A DNA stretch of 64,000 nt. Source: Synechococcus sp. CBW1004. GTDB taxonomy: Bacteria > Cyanobacteriota > Cyanobacteriia > PCC-6307 > Cyanobiaceae. Shown here in pieces: positions 27,018 to 37,137 of this stretch. The DNA lies in contig NZ_CP060397.1 in the NCBI RefSeq assembly GCF_015840715.1, forward strand, positions 1,116,001-1,180,000, written 5' to 3'. Numbering within the stretch: the first letter of the stretch is position 1; each line of letters begins with the position of its first letter. Below the pieces are notes generated by a model. It was not told where the DNA came from and did no database searches. It was given only the letters and a program-made list of their open reading frames with translations. A program made the translations under genes and the position numbers.

Positions 27018-28544
27018 ATGGCTCGCCCCCGCTGGCACGTGGCGCTTCCCCTCCCGGCCAGCAGGCTCTGGCGGGGCTGGGATCGCTTCGTGGCCCTCTG
27101 GGCCGCCCTCAACCTGGCCTGGGTGGGCTTCGATCTCACCTATGTGCCGCTCCGGACCTTCTGGCTGCAACGCAATCTCTACCCGCTGCCGTCGGTGCCG
27201 CTGGTGCTGCCGCTGCAGGCCATCCCCGACATCACCCCCTGGGTCGATCCGATCAAGGGCATCGAGCCTCACCGCGAAACCGAGGCCTATCTGCAGGCCT
27301 TCGCCCAGCTCGATGAGGCGCTGCAGGGCCATCGTGCCGGAATGGCCCCGAACGCCAGCCAGAGCCTGCTGCTGCGTCGCCAGATCCAGCTGAGCGAGCA
27401 GATGATCGACGGCAATCCGTTCGAGGCGAGCGGCGCCACCGGCACGCTCGAGAAAATCAAGAACCGCCTGCGCCAGCGGGCCGATGTCGACTCAGCCAAG
27501 GAGGCGGTCAGGCTGCTTCTGGCTCCCGAACGGATCGCCCGCGAGGACTGGCTGCGGGAGCGGCGCTTCTGGCAGGAGCAGGTGCTGGCCCTGGTGGAAA
27601 CCAACTACTGGCGTTCGATCGACGAGAACGGACGCCCCACCGATCACTTCTGGCGTTATGACCTGCTGCTGTTCCAGAGCGTCTTCGCCCTGGACATCCT
27701 GCTGCGGGTGATGCGGCTGCGGCGACGGCTGCATGGCCTGAGCTGGAGCGAGGCGCTGCTCCGCCGCTGGACCGATCTGCCGTTGCTGCTGCCCTTCTGG
27801 CGCTGGCTGCGACTGGTGCCTGTACTGGAGCGCCTGCAGAGCAGCGGCCTGATCAACGTCGAACCACTGCGGGCGGTGATCAGCCGCGCCGTGGTCGCCC
27901 TTCTGGCGGTGGAGCTGTTCGAGGTGCTGGCCCTGCAGCTGATCGACGGCCTGCAGGGCCTGATCCGTTCACGGCGCTGGCCCGGCCGCATCCGAGCGCT
28001 ACGCAGCCACCAGAGCGTCAGCAGCGAGAGCCGTGAGCTGGTGGAGCTGGCACGCATCTGGGCGCCGCTGCTGCTGGCGCGGGTGGCACCAAGGCTGGCA
28101 CCGGAACTGCAGGGTGTGCTGGGCCATGCCCTGCAGCAGAGCCTGCAGAACACCGTGGTGCCACCGCCCCTGCGTCGCCTGCAGCCGCTGCTCCAGATGG
28201 AGCAGGGACTCAGCCGTCAGCTCGCCGGCGGCATGGTGGACAGCCTGGTGGATCTCACCCGCAGCACGGGTGAGCGGCTGGGACGGCGCGATGACCAGCA
28301 GCTGGAGCTCCTGCAGGCCTGCATCGACCGCTTCTGGGAGGAGCTGGCGGAGGCTCTGGAGGACGGTCCGGCACTGGAACAGTCGCAGCAGCTGCTCTGC
28401 GCCTTCCTCGAGGAGGTGAAACGCACCTATCTGACCCAGATCAGCAGGGCCGGCATCGAAGGTCTGATCGACGAGCTCGATCTGCTGACGGTCAGGTCGA
28501 TGGATCCAGCAGGGCCTGCCACTCCGGAATCTGAAAACCGGTGA
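27018..28544 (+). CDS. conserved cyanobacterial membrane protein of unknown function
   Basis: 508 residues. Probable helices: FVALWAALNLAWVGFDLTYV near the N-terminus, LLFQSVFALDILLRVM in the middle, a hydrophobic stretch around LLLPFWRWLRLVPVL, and AVVALLAVELFEVLALQLI. The segments LLRVMRLRRRLHG and WRWLRLVPVLERLQ carry regularly spaced arginines reminiscent of voltage-sensor helices, but no pore motif was found. The C-terminal 200 residues are soluble and helical. No family with a known role was recognised. Start GTG/ATG at 27018 lies 64 bases from divergent lepB. The last 53 bases overlap the ArsC/Spx-like gene on the other strand. Confidence 0.75.
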   Translation: MARPRWHVALPLPASRLWRGWDRFVALWAALNLAWVGFDLTYVPLRTFWLQRNLYPLPSVPLVLPLQAIPDITPWVDPIKGIEPHRETEAYLQAFAQLDEALQGHRAGMAPNASQSLLLRRQIQLSEQMIDGNPFEASGATGTLEKIKNRLRQRADVDSAKEAVRLLLAPERIAREDWLRERRFWQEQVLALVETNYWRSIDENGRPTDHFWRYDLLLFQSVFALDILLRVMRLRRRLHGLSWSEALLRRWTDLPLLLPFWRWLRLVPVLERLQSSGLINVEPLRAVISRAVVALLAVELFEVLALQLIDGLQGLIRSRRWPGRIRALRSHQSVSSESRELVELARIWAPLLLARVAPRLAPELQGVLGHALQQSLQNTVVPPPLRRLQPLLQMEQGLSRQLAGGMVDSLVDLTRSTGERLGRRDDQQLELLQACIDRFWEELAEALEDGPALEQSQQLLCAFLEEVKRTYLTQISRAGIEGLIDELDLLTVRSMDPAGPATPESENR

Positions 28545-28854
28545 GCGTGCGACCGTCCGGCATCACCAGGAAGGGGCGCTTGATCAGTTTGCCGTCAGCC
28601 GCCAGGGCGGCGAGAGCCTCCTCATCGCTCATCGCCTGAACCGTGGCGGCACCGAGGGCCCGGTAGCTCTGGCCACTGGTATTGAACAGCCGTTTGCGAC
28701 CGAGGCTCTCGAGGGCAACGGCCAGCTCCCCCTGGCTGGGGGGCTGGCGGGTGATGTCACGAAGGTCCACCTCGACGCCCCGCTCCCGGAGCCAGGCCAG
28801 AGCCTTGCGGCAGGTGCCGCAGGCCGGATAGCTGTACAACAGGGGCCTGATCAA
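28492..28854 (-). CDS. ArsC/Spx-family thioredoxin-fold protein
   Basis: 120 residues. Thioredoxin-fold N-terminus with the CGTC redox pair in LYSYPACGTCRKALAWLRERGVEVDLRDI, and the conserved later segment KLIKRPFLVMPDGRTLTGFQ. This is the glutaredoxin-like arsenate reductase/Spx/YffB family. The CxxC form resembles Spx and YffB more than classical ArsC; whether it reduces arsenate or acts as a redox regulator is open. It overlaps the 3' end of the convergent membrane protein gene by 53 bases and precedes no obvious partner. The ferredoxin gene lies just upstream on the same strand. Confidence 0.85.
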   Translation of the reverse strand: MIRPLLYSYPACGTCRKALAWLRERGVEVDLRDITRQPPSQGELAVALESLGRKRLFNTSGQSYRALGAATVQAMSDEEALAALAADGKLIKRPFLVMPDGRTLTGFQIPEWQALLDPST

Positions 28855-28910
28855 CGCTGAAAGCGGGGCAGTGTTGTCTGAAACTGACAGGCCGGGAATT
28901 CAGCCTGTGA

Positions 28911-29270
28911 TCACTTGCCCACCAGGGCCTTGAGGGCGCCCACCAGGCTGTTGGAACCCTTGCCGACACCCTCCGACGGACGGGTGCGCACGGTCACGTC
29001 GCCGTTGACGCTCGTGCGGCAGCTGAGGCGATAGCTGGCGGGACGGTCAGCGAGATACACCTCTTCGACATCGCTGCGGGGGGAGAGGTTGCGGGCACCT
29101 TCCAGCACCTCGACGACGCAGGTGCCGCACTGGCCGAGACCACCGCAGTTCCGGAAGTTGTTGATGCCGCTGTAAGGATTGATGCCGGCGTCGACGGCCG
29201 CCTTGCGCAGGTTCGCCCCCTCGATGCAGCCGACCTGCTGGCCTTCACGTTCGAAGCGAATGGTGGGCAC
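28911..29270 (-). CDS. 2Fe-2S ferredoxin
   Basis: 119 residues. Cluster ligands are visible in FRNCGGLGQCGTCVVEV and, further on, in YRLSCRTSVNGDVTV, the C-x5-C-x2-C ... C pattern of plant/adrenodoxin-type ferredoxins. The order and the GINNFRNCGGLGQCGTC context are those of the low-abundance cyanobacterial ferredoxins and not the main photosynthetic PetF. A C-terminal extension of about 25 residues follows the fold. GTG 29270 (MPTIRFEREGQQ) is the natural start; the upstream frame to 29477 is not protein-like. Divergent from the methyltransferase gene. Confidence 0.92.
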   Translation of the reverse strand: MPTIRFEREGQQVGCIEGANLRKAAVDAGINPYSGINNFRNCGGLGQCGTCVVEVLEGARNLSPRSDVEEVYLADRPASYRLSCRTSVNGDVTVRTRPSEGVGKGSNSLVGALKALVGK

Positions 29271-29407
29271 GGTCGATCGGGGGTAGCGCGCCGCCCAACT
29301 TACGTCACCTGCCGCCGACTGCGGCCTCCTCGAGGGAATCGGTGGGCGAGCGACATGGAAGGGATGGGCGGCTGTCTCCGTAGCATGAGCTCCCCGATCC
29401 ACGTGCC

Positions 29408-30142
29408 GTGCCGTCGAGCGGAACCGACCCGAAGCCAACCGCCGCATCCTCAGCCCCTTCCGAGGCGGACGTCGCACCGACCGGCTACGACCTGATCGTC
29501 CAGCAGCTGATCCCCGGCTACGCCAGCCTGGCCCGGCTGGCGGTCAGCCTGCTGTCCGCCTCCCCTCTGGCCGCCGGCGAGGGAGCCTCGGTGCTGGTGG
29601 CCGGCTGCGGGACCGGCGCCGAACTTCTCGAGGCCTGTGCCCAGCGGCCCGACTGGGAACTGACTGCCGTCGATCCCTCCGCCGCCATGCTGGAGGCCTC
29701 CCGGGAGCGGCTGGATCGCACCGGCGGCAGCAGGGGGATTCGCTGGCAGCAGAGCACCGTGGAGGAGCTGGCGCTGGAGGCGAGCTTCGACGGTGCGCTG
29801 TCGGTGCTTGTGCTGCAGTCACTGGCGGATGACGGCAGCAAGCTGGTCTTCCTCACCAGCCTGGCCCGGGCTCTGAAACCCGGAGCCCAGCTGGTGCTGG
29901 TCGATCTGATGCAGCCGGAACGTTCACCGTTGCAGGGCCAGGTCGAACAGGCCTGGCAACTGTTCCAGCGGGCCAGCGGACTGCAGGGTGCCACCGAAGC
30001 GCTGGACGCCCTCAGCCCGAGACTGCATCCGATCGGACTCTCACGACTCAGCGCCCTGGTGGAAGCCGCGGGCTTCAGCGACCCGGCCCCCATCTTCCAG
30101 GCTCTCGACTTTCAGGGCTTCCTGCTGCAGCGGCGCGCCTGA
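29408..30142 (+). CDS. class I SAM-dependent methyltransferase
   Basis: 244 residues. SAM-binding glycine loop VLVAGCGTGAELLEAC, acidic residue at the end of the next strand (LTAVDPSAAMLEASRERL), and a strand IV region VEELALEASFDGALSVLVLQSLAD fit a Rossmann-type methyltransferase. The substrate is not clear; the N-terminal and C-terminal parts resemble small-molecule methyltransferases of the UbiE/Methyltransf_25 type. Start GTG 29408. Single gene between divergent ferredoxin and the convergent small membrane protein. Confidence 0.85.
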   Translation: MPSSGTDPKPTAASSAPSEADVAPTGYDLIVQQLIPGYASLARLAVSLLSASPLAAGEGASVLVAGCGTGAELLEACAQRPDWELTAVDPSAAMLEASRERLDRTGGSRGIRWQQSTVEELALEASFDGALSVLVLQSLADDGSKLVFLTSLARALKPGAQLVLVDLMQPERSPLQGQVEQAWQLFQRASGLQGATEALDALSPRLHPIGLSRLSALVEAAGFSDPAPIFQALDFQGFLLQRRA

Positions 30143-30219
30143 CGGCCACACCGCGCGCGGCCTGCTGGGCGCCGGGCTGGGTTGATCCACCCGGTCAGCG
30201 GAGTGCCGGTCCTCAGTGA

Positions 30220-30516
30220 TCACCAACCCACGCGGAACGCCTCGGTTGATGGGGGAGGAGACGAGTCACCGATCACGGTGGCCAGTGGCACCACAACAGC
30301 CATGAGAGCCAACAGGACCCCAGCCAGTGCGGCGACTCCCTCAGCGAGGGGATCAGGGCCAGCTGCGCTCGGCCTGGCATGGCGCGAACTTCGGCCGGGA
30401 CTCTCGGGCTCCTCCTCAGAAGGAACAGGCTCCGGCGGTGCTGTGGTGACGCTGGCCTGAAGGGCCCGGGACGAGGTCGAGGAGGTCTGGTGGGACAGGG
30501 AAAGGGTCTGATCCAT
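30220..30516 (-). CDS. small single-pass membrane protein
   Basis: 98 residues from ATG 30516 (MDQTLSLSHQTSS). The N-terminal 60 residues are Ser/Thr/Pro/Glu-rich and likely disordered (PPEPVPSEEEPESPG). One helix (VAALAGVLLALMAVVVPLATVI) follows, then a short tail. No family recognised. Codon use and the defined hydrophobic segment support expression; the dyad at 30567-30579 lies upstream. Confidence 0.55.
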   Translation of the reverse strand: MDQTLSLSHQTSSTSSRALQASVTTAPPEPVPSEEEPESPGRSSRHARPSAAGPDPLAEGVAALAGVLLALMAVVVPLATVIGDSSPPPSTEAFRVGW

Positions 30517-30566
30517 GGGGGGCGTCCACCGTGGCGGTCCGCCGGAAAAGCTCAGAGAGATACATC

Positions 30567-30579
30567 TGCCATGTTGGCA
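30567..30579. promoter_or_regulatory. TGCCA-N3-TGGCA dyad upstream of the small membrane protein
   Basis: Perfect 5-3-5 inverted repeat 51 bases upstream of ATG 30516. Size and symmetry suit a dimeric regulator. The TATCTC hexamer downstream of it could be a weak -10. Regulator unknown. Confidence 0.35.
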
Positions 30580-30660
30580 GGTTCCGGCCGGTGGTGATAG
30601 CACCCGGTGGACGGTTCAGCAGCGAGCGATGCGGCGCCATCCGAGGCCGGGAACAACAGC

Positions 30661-31149
30661 TCAGGCGGCTGGACGGGACTGACTGTGCTGCTGACGCAGG
30701 CGGCTGAGATCGGCCGGGGCGGAGTCAAGCCCATCCAGACGCTCCCGGATCGTGCGCAGCTCCTCGAGAATGGCGTTCAGCAGCTGCTGCGTGGCCGTGG
30801 AGGGGGAGTTGAGCACCTCGACGGTGACTTCCTTGATGCGCAGCACATCACGGGCGAAACGCGCCACCTCATCGGGGTGGAACAACAGGGGTTCTTTCTG
30901 ATCGCTGCGGTACTCCGGATTGAGCTTGCGCGGGTTGAAGGGCGGATTGAGATTGCGGGGATCGGTGTTGGTGTAGCGATAGACGGAAGCGCGGGATCGG
31001 TTGAGGCATTTCTGAACCTCTTCGATGCCGATCAGACCGTCGGATGGATCACCTGCTTCGGGAGCTGTCTCAGAGACGGAGGGATTGAGACCTGCCGACG
31101 CGGCATGCCCGGCCGAAGCGGGAGAGATCGCGGTGGCGGCAGGAAGCAT
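30661..31149 (-). CDS. conserved cyanobacterial protein with possible HTH (resolvase-like) DNA-binding region
   Basis: 162 residues from ATG 31149. After a variable N-terminus, GLIGIEEVQKCLNRSRASVYRYTNTDPRNLNPPFNPRKLNPEYRS resembles a helix-turn-helix followed by a wing (the VQKCLNRSRASVYRY part is a typical MerR/excisionase-like HTH). The C-terminal half forms a probable coiled coil (TQQLLNAILEELRTIRERLDGL). Such proteins are labelled resolvase N-terminal-like in cyanobacteria; no catalytic serine is seen. Likely a DNA-binding protein that dimerises through the coil. TTG 31167 is an alternative start. Divergent from proS. Confidence 0.7.
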   Translation of the reverse strand: MLPAATAISPASAGHAASAGLNPSVSETAPEAGDPSDGLIGIEEVQKCLNRSRASVYRYTNTDPRNLNPPFNPRKLNPEYRSDQKEPLLFHPDEVARFARDVLRIKEVTVEVLNSPSTATQQLLNAILEELRTIRERLDGLDSAPADLSRLRQQHSQSRPAA

Positions 31150-31286
31150 GAGACAGCCTTGGGACAACCTGGATTGGGCCGGACCATAGCAGAGGTGATC
31201 GGGGCGGGCCGATCTCTCCGGACAGTTGCGCAGTAGGCCCTCGGCGGTGGTGATAAGGTCCGCGATTCCTGACCCATCCGCTTCTC

Positions 31287-33179
31287 ATGCGCGTCTCCCG
31301 GCTGATGCTCGTGACGCTGCGGGACGTGCCGGCCGAAGCCGAGATCCCCTCCCACCGCCTGTTGCTGCGTGGCGGTTACATCCGTCGCATCTCGGCGGGG
31401 ATCTACGCCTATCTGCCATTGCTCTGGCGCGTGCTGCAGAAGATCTCCACGATCGTGCGCGAGGAGCTCAACCGCACCGGCGCGCTCGAGACCCTGCTGC
31501 CCCAGCTCCAGCCTGCGGAGCTCTGGCAGCGCAGCGGTCGCTGGGCCGGCTACACGGCCGGCGAGGGGATCATGTTCCACCTTGAGGACCGTCAGGGGCG
31601 GGAACTGGGTCTCGGCCCGACCCATGAAGAGGTGATCACGACACTGGCCGGTGATCTGCTGCGCTCCTACCGGCAACTGCCGGTGAATCTCTATCAGATC
31701 CAGACCAAGTTCCGCGACGAGATCCGTCCCCGTTTCGGTCTGATGCGAGGTCGGGAATTCATCATGAAGGATGCCTATTCCTTCCATGCCGACGAAGACT
31801 GTCTCCGCCGCACCTATGCCGACATGGATACTGCCTACCGGCGCATCTTCGAGCGCTGCGGCCTGCGGGCCGTGGCCGTCGAAGCGGACAGCGGCGCCAT
31901 CGGCGGCTCAGCCAGCCAGGAGTTCATGGTCACTGCCGAGGCGGGTGAGGATCTGATTCTCACCAGCCCCGATGGCCGCTACGCCGCGAATCAGGAGCGG
32001 GCCGTCTCCCTGCCTGCCGAAGCCGTTCCTCTGATCGGCGGCCTCCGGCAGAGCGGTGCCGGCGAAGCACTCGCCACCCCCGGCCAGACCTCGATCGAGG
32101 CGCTGTGCCGCGCCCATGGCTTCGACGCCAGCCAGCTGGTCAAGGTGCTGCTGCTGCTGGCGCGCTTCGAGGACGGACTGCGACAGCCGCTGCTGGTGAG
32201 CCTGCGCGGCGACCAGGAGCTCAATGAGGTGAAGCTGGCCAATGTGGTCAGCGCCAGGCTTGCGGGCGATCACGGCGCCCTGCTGGGGGTGGAGCCGCTG
32301 ACGGCCGAGCTGCTGCGGCAGGAGCGACTCGATCTCGACCTGTCAGCCCTGCCGCTCGGCTATCTGGGTCCGGATCTGGAAGATGCGCTGCTGGCCAGCC
32401 AGGGCTTGGTGCTGGACAACGTCGATTCGCGGGCAGGAACGGCCGGTGCGGCAACACTGCCGGAGCGCAAACCACGCCTGGAACGCTCCTTCCTGCGCCT
32501 ATTCGATCCCACCGCCACCGACCTGGAGGCCTTCATCTGTGGCGCCAACCGCGTCGATACCCACCGGGTGGGCGCCAGCTGGGCCGGCCTGGGTCTGACA
32601 CCGGGCGCGGACCAGGTGGTCGACCTGCGCGCCGCCCAGCCCGGCGACCGCTGCCAGCACGACCCCTCACAGCGGCTGGAGGCAGCCCGCGGCATCGAGG
32701 TGGGGCACATCTTCCAGCTGGGACGCAAGTACTCCGAGGCCCTCGAGGCCACCTTCACCAACGAACAGGGGATCGACGAGCCCCTCTGGATGGGCTGCTA
32801 CGGCATCGGCGTATCCCGCCTGGCCCAGGCGGCCGTGGAGCAGCACCACGACGCGGACGGCATCATCTGGCCCGCCGCGATCGCCCCGTTCTCCGTGATC
32901 GTTGTGATCGCCAACGTGCAGGAGGCGGGCCAGGTGGCCCTGGCCGAGCAGCTCTATGGCGAGATCCAGAGAGCCGGCCATGAAGTCCTCCTCGACGACC
33001 GCCCCGAGCGGGCGGGCGTGAAGTTCAAGGATGCCGATCTGATCGGCATCCCCTGGCGGGTGGTGGTCGGCCGGGGTGCGGCCACCGGCCGCGTGGAACT
33101 GGTGCGGCGCGCCGATGGTGAGCGCCAGGAGCTGGCCGCTGAAGAGCTGGTGGCCGCCCTGAATCGTCAGATGCCCTGA
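31287..33179 (+). CDS. proS: prolyl-tRNA synthetase
   Basis: Class II aminoacyl-tRNA synthetase, 630 residues, of the bacterial type with an inserted YbaK-like editing domain. N-terminus MRVSRLMLVTLRDVPAEAEIPSHRLLLRGGYIRRISAGIYAYLPL, motif 2 with TKFRDEIRPRFGLMRGREFIMKDAYSFH, editing insertion roughly residues 225-400 and motif 3 in WMGCYGIGVSRLAQAAVEQHHD. C-terminal anticodon-binding domain follows (VLLDDRPERAGVKFKDADLIG). A possible promoter (TTGCGC ... TGATAA, spacing 19) sits at about 31227-31257. Start ATG 31287. Confidence 0.97.
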   Translation: MRVSRLMLVTLRDVPAEAEIPSHRLLLRGGYIRRISAGIYAYLPLLWRVLQKISTIVREELNRTGALETLLPQLQPAELWQRSGRWAGYTAGEGIMFHLEDRQGRELGLGPTHEEVITTLAGDLLRSYRQLPVNLYQIQTKFRDEIRPRFGLMRGREFIMKDAYSFHADEDCLRRTYADMDTAYRRIFERCGLRAVAVEADSGAIGGSASQEFMVTAEAGEDLILTSPDGRYAANQERAVSLPAEAVPLIGGLRQSGAGEALATPGQTSIEALCRAHGFDASQLVKVLLLLARFEDGLRQPLLVSLRGDQELNEVKLANVVSARLAGDHGALLGVEPLTAELLRQERLDLDLSALPLGYLGPDLEDALLASQGLVLDNVDSRAGTAGAATLPERKPRLERSFLRLFDPTATDLEAFICGANRVDTHRVGASWAGLGLTPGADQVVDLRAAQPGDRCQHDPSQRLEAARGIEVGHIFQLGRKYSEALEATFTNEQGIDEPLWMGCYGIGVSRLAQAAVEQHHDADGIIWPAAIAPFSVIVVIANVQEAGQVALAEQLYGEIQRAGHEVLLDDRPERAGVKFKDADLIGIPWRVVVGRGAATGRVELVRRADGERQELAAEELVAALNRQMP

Positions 33180-33218
33180 GACGACCGACCTAGGATCCGC
33201 CGAACCGCTGGATCCCTG

Positions 33219-33641
33219 ATGCCCGCCTTCCTGCATCGCGCCGTGCTGCGCCCGCTGTTGAGTGCCTGCCTCTGCCTGGCGCTCTGCCTCAGCCTGGCGC
33301 TCAGCGGCTGCAGCAGCGCCGGCGGGCTGACGGGCAGCTACATCGATGACACGGTCAATGTGGCCCAGAGTCTGCTGACCACCATCGCCATTCCCCAGGA
33401 CGACCCGGGCCATCAGGCCGCCGAGACCGAGGCACGCACCCTCATCAACGACTACATCGCCCGCTACCGCCCGCGCCGCGACGTGAACGGCCTGGCCTCC
33501 TTCACCACCATGCAGACGGCGCTCAACTCGCTCGCCGGCCACTACAGCGCCTATGCGAACCGCCCCCTGCCCGACGCCCTGCGCTCGCGTCTGGAGAAGG
33601 AGCTTCGCAAGGCGGAGGCCAGCGCCACCCGGGGAACCTGA
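33219..33641 (+). CDS. psb27: photosystem II assembly/repair lipoprotein Psb27
   Basis: 140 residues. Lipoprotein signal peptide with lipobox LSGC (Cys31), then a four-helix bundle sequence typical of Psb27: GSYIDDTVNVAQSLLTTIAIPQDD, TEARTLINDYIARYRPRRDVNGLASFTTMQTALNSLAGHYSAYANRPLP. Psb27 binds the lumenal face of CP43 in PSII complexes lacking the oxygen-evolving cluster and protects them during assembly and repair. Its presence marks the host as a cyanobacterium. It lies 39 bases after proS and is followed by a strong hairpin. Confidence 0.95.
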   Translation: MPAFLHRAVLRPLLSACLCLALCLSLALSGCSSAGGLTGSYIDDTVNVAQSLLTTIAIPQDDPGHQAAETEARTLINDYIARYRPRRDVNGLASFTTMQTALNSLAGHYSAYANRPLPDALRSRLEKELRKAEASATRGT

Positions 33642-33676
33642 GACCCTCGCGGTCCTTGCCGGCAAGGGGGGTCTTT
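33641..33676 (+). terminator. terminator hairpin of psb27
   Basis: AGACCC-tcgcggt-[CCTTGCCGGCAAGG]-g-GGGTCT followed by TT: an outer six-bp stem enclosing a perfect 14-base palindrome, starting at the psb27 stop codon. The short T run after it is consistent with an intrinsic terminator. Confidence 0.6.
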
Positions 33677-33693
33677 GACGGATCCCCCCGTGA

Positions 33694-35058
<1,365 letters not shown>

Positions 35059-35073
35059 GCGCTGCCGGCTGCG

Positions 35074-35094
35074 AGGCCCCCCTGGCCCGGGCCT
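35074..35094 (+). terminator. hairpin downstream of purA
   Basis: AGGCCC-ccctggccc-GGGCCT: six-bp stem and a nine-base loop, 16 bases past the purA stop. Confidence 0.45.
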
Positions 35095-35104
35095 GTGCCT
35101 CAAA

Positions 35105-35167
35105 GTCTGCCGAGACAACCGCTCCGGCCTTCATGGCGTCGCCCGTCTTCGACGATCGTCTCGAGAC
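35105..35167. promoter_or_regulatory. two GTCT/AGAC dyads upstream of the PfkB kinase gene
   Basis: GTCTGCCGAGAC at 35105-35116 and GTCTCGAGAC at 35158-35167 share the half-sites GTCT...AGAC with 4- and 2-base centres. They lie between purA and ATG 35198 and may be paired binding sites for one regulator. Confidence 0.3.
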
Positions 35168-35197
35168 ACCCCTGCCAACGCCCATCACATCCACACC

Positions 35198-36196
35198 ATG
35201 ACCTCTGACAGCAAGCGCTTCGACGTCGTCGGCATCGGCAACGCCATCGTCGATGTGCTGGTGCAGGCGGAGGAGGCGTTCCTCGACGACCATGGTCTTC
35301 ACAAGGGCACCATGGCCCTGGTGGATGAGAGCCAGGCGGAGCGGCTTTACGCCAGCGTCGGCCCCGGCCTGGAGACCTCAGGCGGATCGGCCGCCAACAC
35401 CCTGGCCGGCATCGCCCAGCTGGGCGGCAGGGCGGCCTTCATCGGCCGCGTGCGCGATGACCAGCTCGGTGCGATCTTCAGCCACGACATCCGGTCGGTG
35501 GGCGCCACCTACACCACCCCGCCTGCCGGCAGCGGGCCCTCCACCGCCCGCTGTCTGATCCTGGTCACGCCCGATGCGCAGCGCACGATGTGCACCTACC
35601 TGGGCGCCTCGGTGAACCTGGATCCGGCCGACCTGGATCTCGATCTGGTGGCCCAGGCGAAGGTGCTCTACCTGGAGGGCTACCTGTGGGACAGCGACGA
35701 GGCCAAGCAGGCCTTCCTGGCTGCCGCCGAGGTGGCCCGCCGCCACGGGGGTCAGGTGGCCCTCTCCCTGTCGGACGCCTTCTGCGTGGACCGGCACCGC
35801 CAGAGCTTCCAGGAGCTGGTCGATGGGCATGTCGATCTCCTGTTCGCCAACGAAATGGAGATCACCTCGCTGTACGAGGCCAACAGCTTCGAAGACGCCG
35901 CCGAGCAGGTGCGCGGGCGCTGCCGTGTCGCCGCCCTCACCCGCAGTGAGGCGGGTTCGCTGGTGCTCAGCGGCGATCAGTCGATTGCGATTGCACCCTT
36001 CCGCCTCGGGAACCTGGTCGACACCACCGGGGCCGGTGATCTCTACGCCGCAGGCTTCCTGCACGGGTACACACGCGGCGACAGCCTGGAGCGCTGCGGC
36101 CAGCTGGGCTCCCTGTGCGCCGGCGAGGTGGTCACCCAGCTGGGCCCCCGCCCGCAGGCTTCCCTGCCCGAGCTGGTCAAGCGGAATCTGGGCTGA
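35198..36196 (+). CDS. PfkB-family carbohydrate/adenosine kinase
   Basis: 332 residues of the ribokinase fold. N-terminus FDVVGIGNAIVDVLVQAEEAFL, the substrate Gly-Gly region GLETSGGSAANTLAGIAQLGGRAAFIGRVRDDQLG, and the C-terminal PfkB signature DTTGAGDLYAAGFLHGYTRG with catalytic Asp. The overall pattern is closest to adenosine-kinase-type members widely annotated in cyanobacteria as carbohydrate kinases; the substrate is undetermined. Next to purA a role in adenosine salvage would be attractive, but this is only context. Confidence 0.9.
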   Translation: MTSDSKRFDVVGIGNAIVDVLVQAEEAFLDDHGLHKGTMALVDESQAERLYASVGPGLETSGGSAANTLAGIAQLGGRAAFIGRVRDDQLGAIFSHDIRSVGATYTTPPAGSGPSTARCLILVTPDAQRTMCTYLGASVNLDPADLDLDLVAQAKVLYLEGYLWDSDEAKQAFLAAAEVARRHGGQVALSLSDAFCVDRHRQSFQELVDGHVDLLFANEMEITSLYEANSFEDAAEQVRGRCRVAALTRSEAGSLVLSGDQSIAIAPFRLGNLVDTTGAGDLYAAGFLHGYTRGDSLERCGQLGSLCAGEVVTQLGPRPQASLPELVKRNLG

Positions 36197-36241
36197 TTCC
36201 CGCCAGGCTCCAGTGAAGCCAGAATCGCCACAACCACCGAT

Positions 36242-37105
36242 TCAACCCGGTTCCGGATATCCGATGCGCTCCAGCAGCGCATCCATCGGCAGCAGCGGCA
36301 CGCCGTCCGGCTCGGGAGGTCGTCGCAGCAGCAGCAGCCGCCGATCGAGCCGCTCGCAGATCCGATGCCAGCGCCCCTCGCTCTCCCCTCCCGACTGGCG
36401 GCAGAGCACGGTGTCGATGCCCCAGCGGCGGCAGAGGGCCAGCTCGATCGCCTCGGAGGTCTCGGACGGACGCAGGCAGGCCAGGCGATCGGTGGCCAGG
36501 CCGGCGGCGAAGGCCTGGCGCAGCGCCTGCGGAGCGGGGAGCACGCGGGCGTGGTGCAGGGCCCGGGGACTGAGGCGGATCGCCTCGGCCAGTCGGCGCG
36601 CCCCGATCGCGAGCAGCAACCGTTCCCCCGGGCGGATGTGAGCGTTGACGGCAGGCAGATCGTCGAGCACCAGCGCCCGACCCGGTGGTAGCGGGGGCCG
36701 CTGCAGGCGCAGCAGGGGCTGGCCCTGGGCGCTGCAGGCGGCGGCCAGGGTGGCGCTGATCCGCCGGGCGAAGGGATGGCTGGCGTCGACCAGCCAGCGG
36801 AAGGGATCTCCCAGACTCCGGGCCCGCTGCAACTCCTCCCCCACAACGACCTCCGGCGGCTGTGCACCTCCAGCCCCGAGGGCGCCGATCGCCAGCTCCA
36901 GATCGGGATGGTGCGGGTAGGCACGCGCGGCGGCGGCGGTGACGAGGCTCAGCCGCAACCGCCAGCCCCGGGCGAGCAGGGCCGCGGCCAGAGGCGGCCC
37001 TTCACCGGTGCCGCTGATCAGCCACAGGCGCGGACGACCGTCCAGGCCGGGGGGCCGGTTGGCGGGCCCGTCCGCCGCGGACGGCTGCTCCGGGGGGGTG
37101 TGCAT
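36242..37105 (-). CDS. cobK: precorrin-6A (cobalt-precorrin-6A) reductase
   Basis: NADPH-dependent reductase of the corrin ring pathway. 287 residues. Dinucleotide-binding start LWLISGTGEGPPLAAALLARGW, then the CobK/CbiJ segment FRWLVDASHPFARRISATLAAAC (ASHPFA is characteristic), LLLAIGARRLAEAI, and a final region IDTVLCRQSGGESEG. Together with cobO and cobL this shows cobalamin-type synthesis. ATG 37105 is 32 bases from the divergent ssb start; the N-terminal 25 residues are low-complexity. Convergent with the PfkB kinase. Confidence 0.93.
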   Translation of the reverse strand: MHTPPEQPSAADGPANRPPGLDGRPRLWLISGTGEGPPLAAALLARGWRLRLSLVTAAAARAYPHHPDLELAIGALGAGGAQPPEVVVGEELQRARSLGDPFRWLVDASHPFARRISATLAAACSAQGQPLLRLQRPPLPPGRALVLDDLPAVNAHIRPGERLLLAIGARRLAEAIRLSPRALHHARVLPAPQALRQAFAAGLATDRLACLRPSETSEAIELALCRRWGIDTVLCRQSGGESEGRWHRICERLDRRLLLLRRPPEPDGVPLLPMDALLERIGYPEPG

Positions 37106-37137
37106 CAGGATGGGACCTTCCCTGTGAGGTTCGGGGC

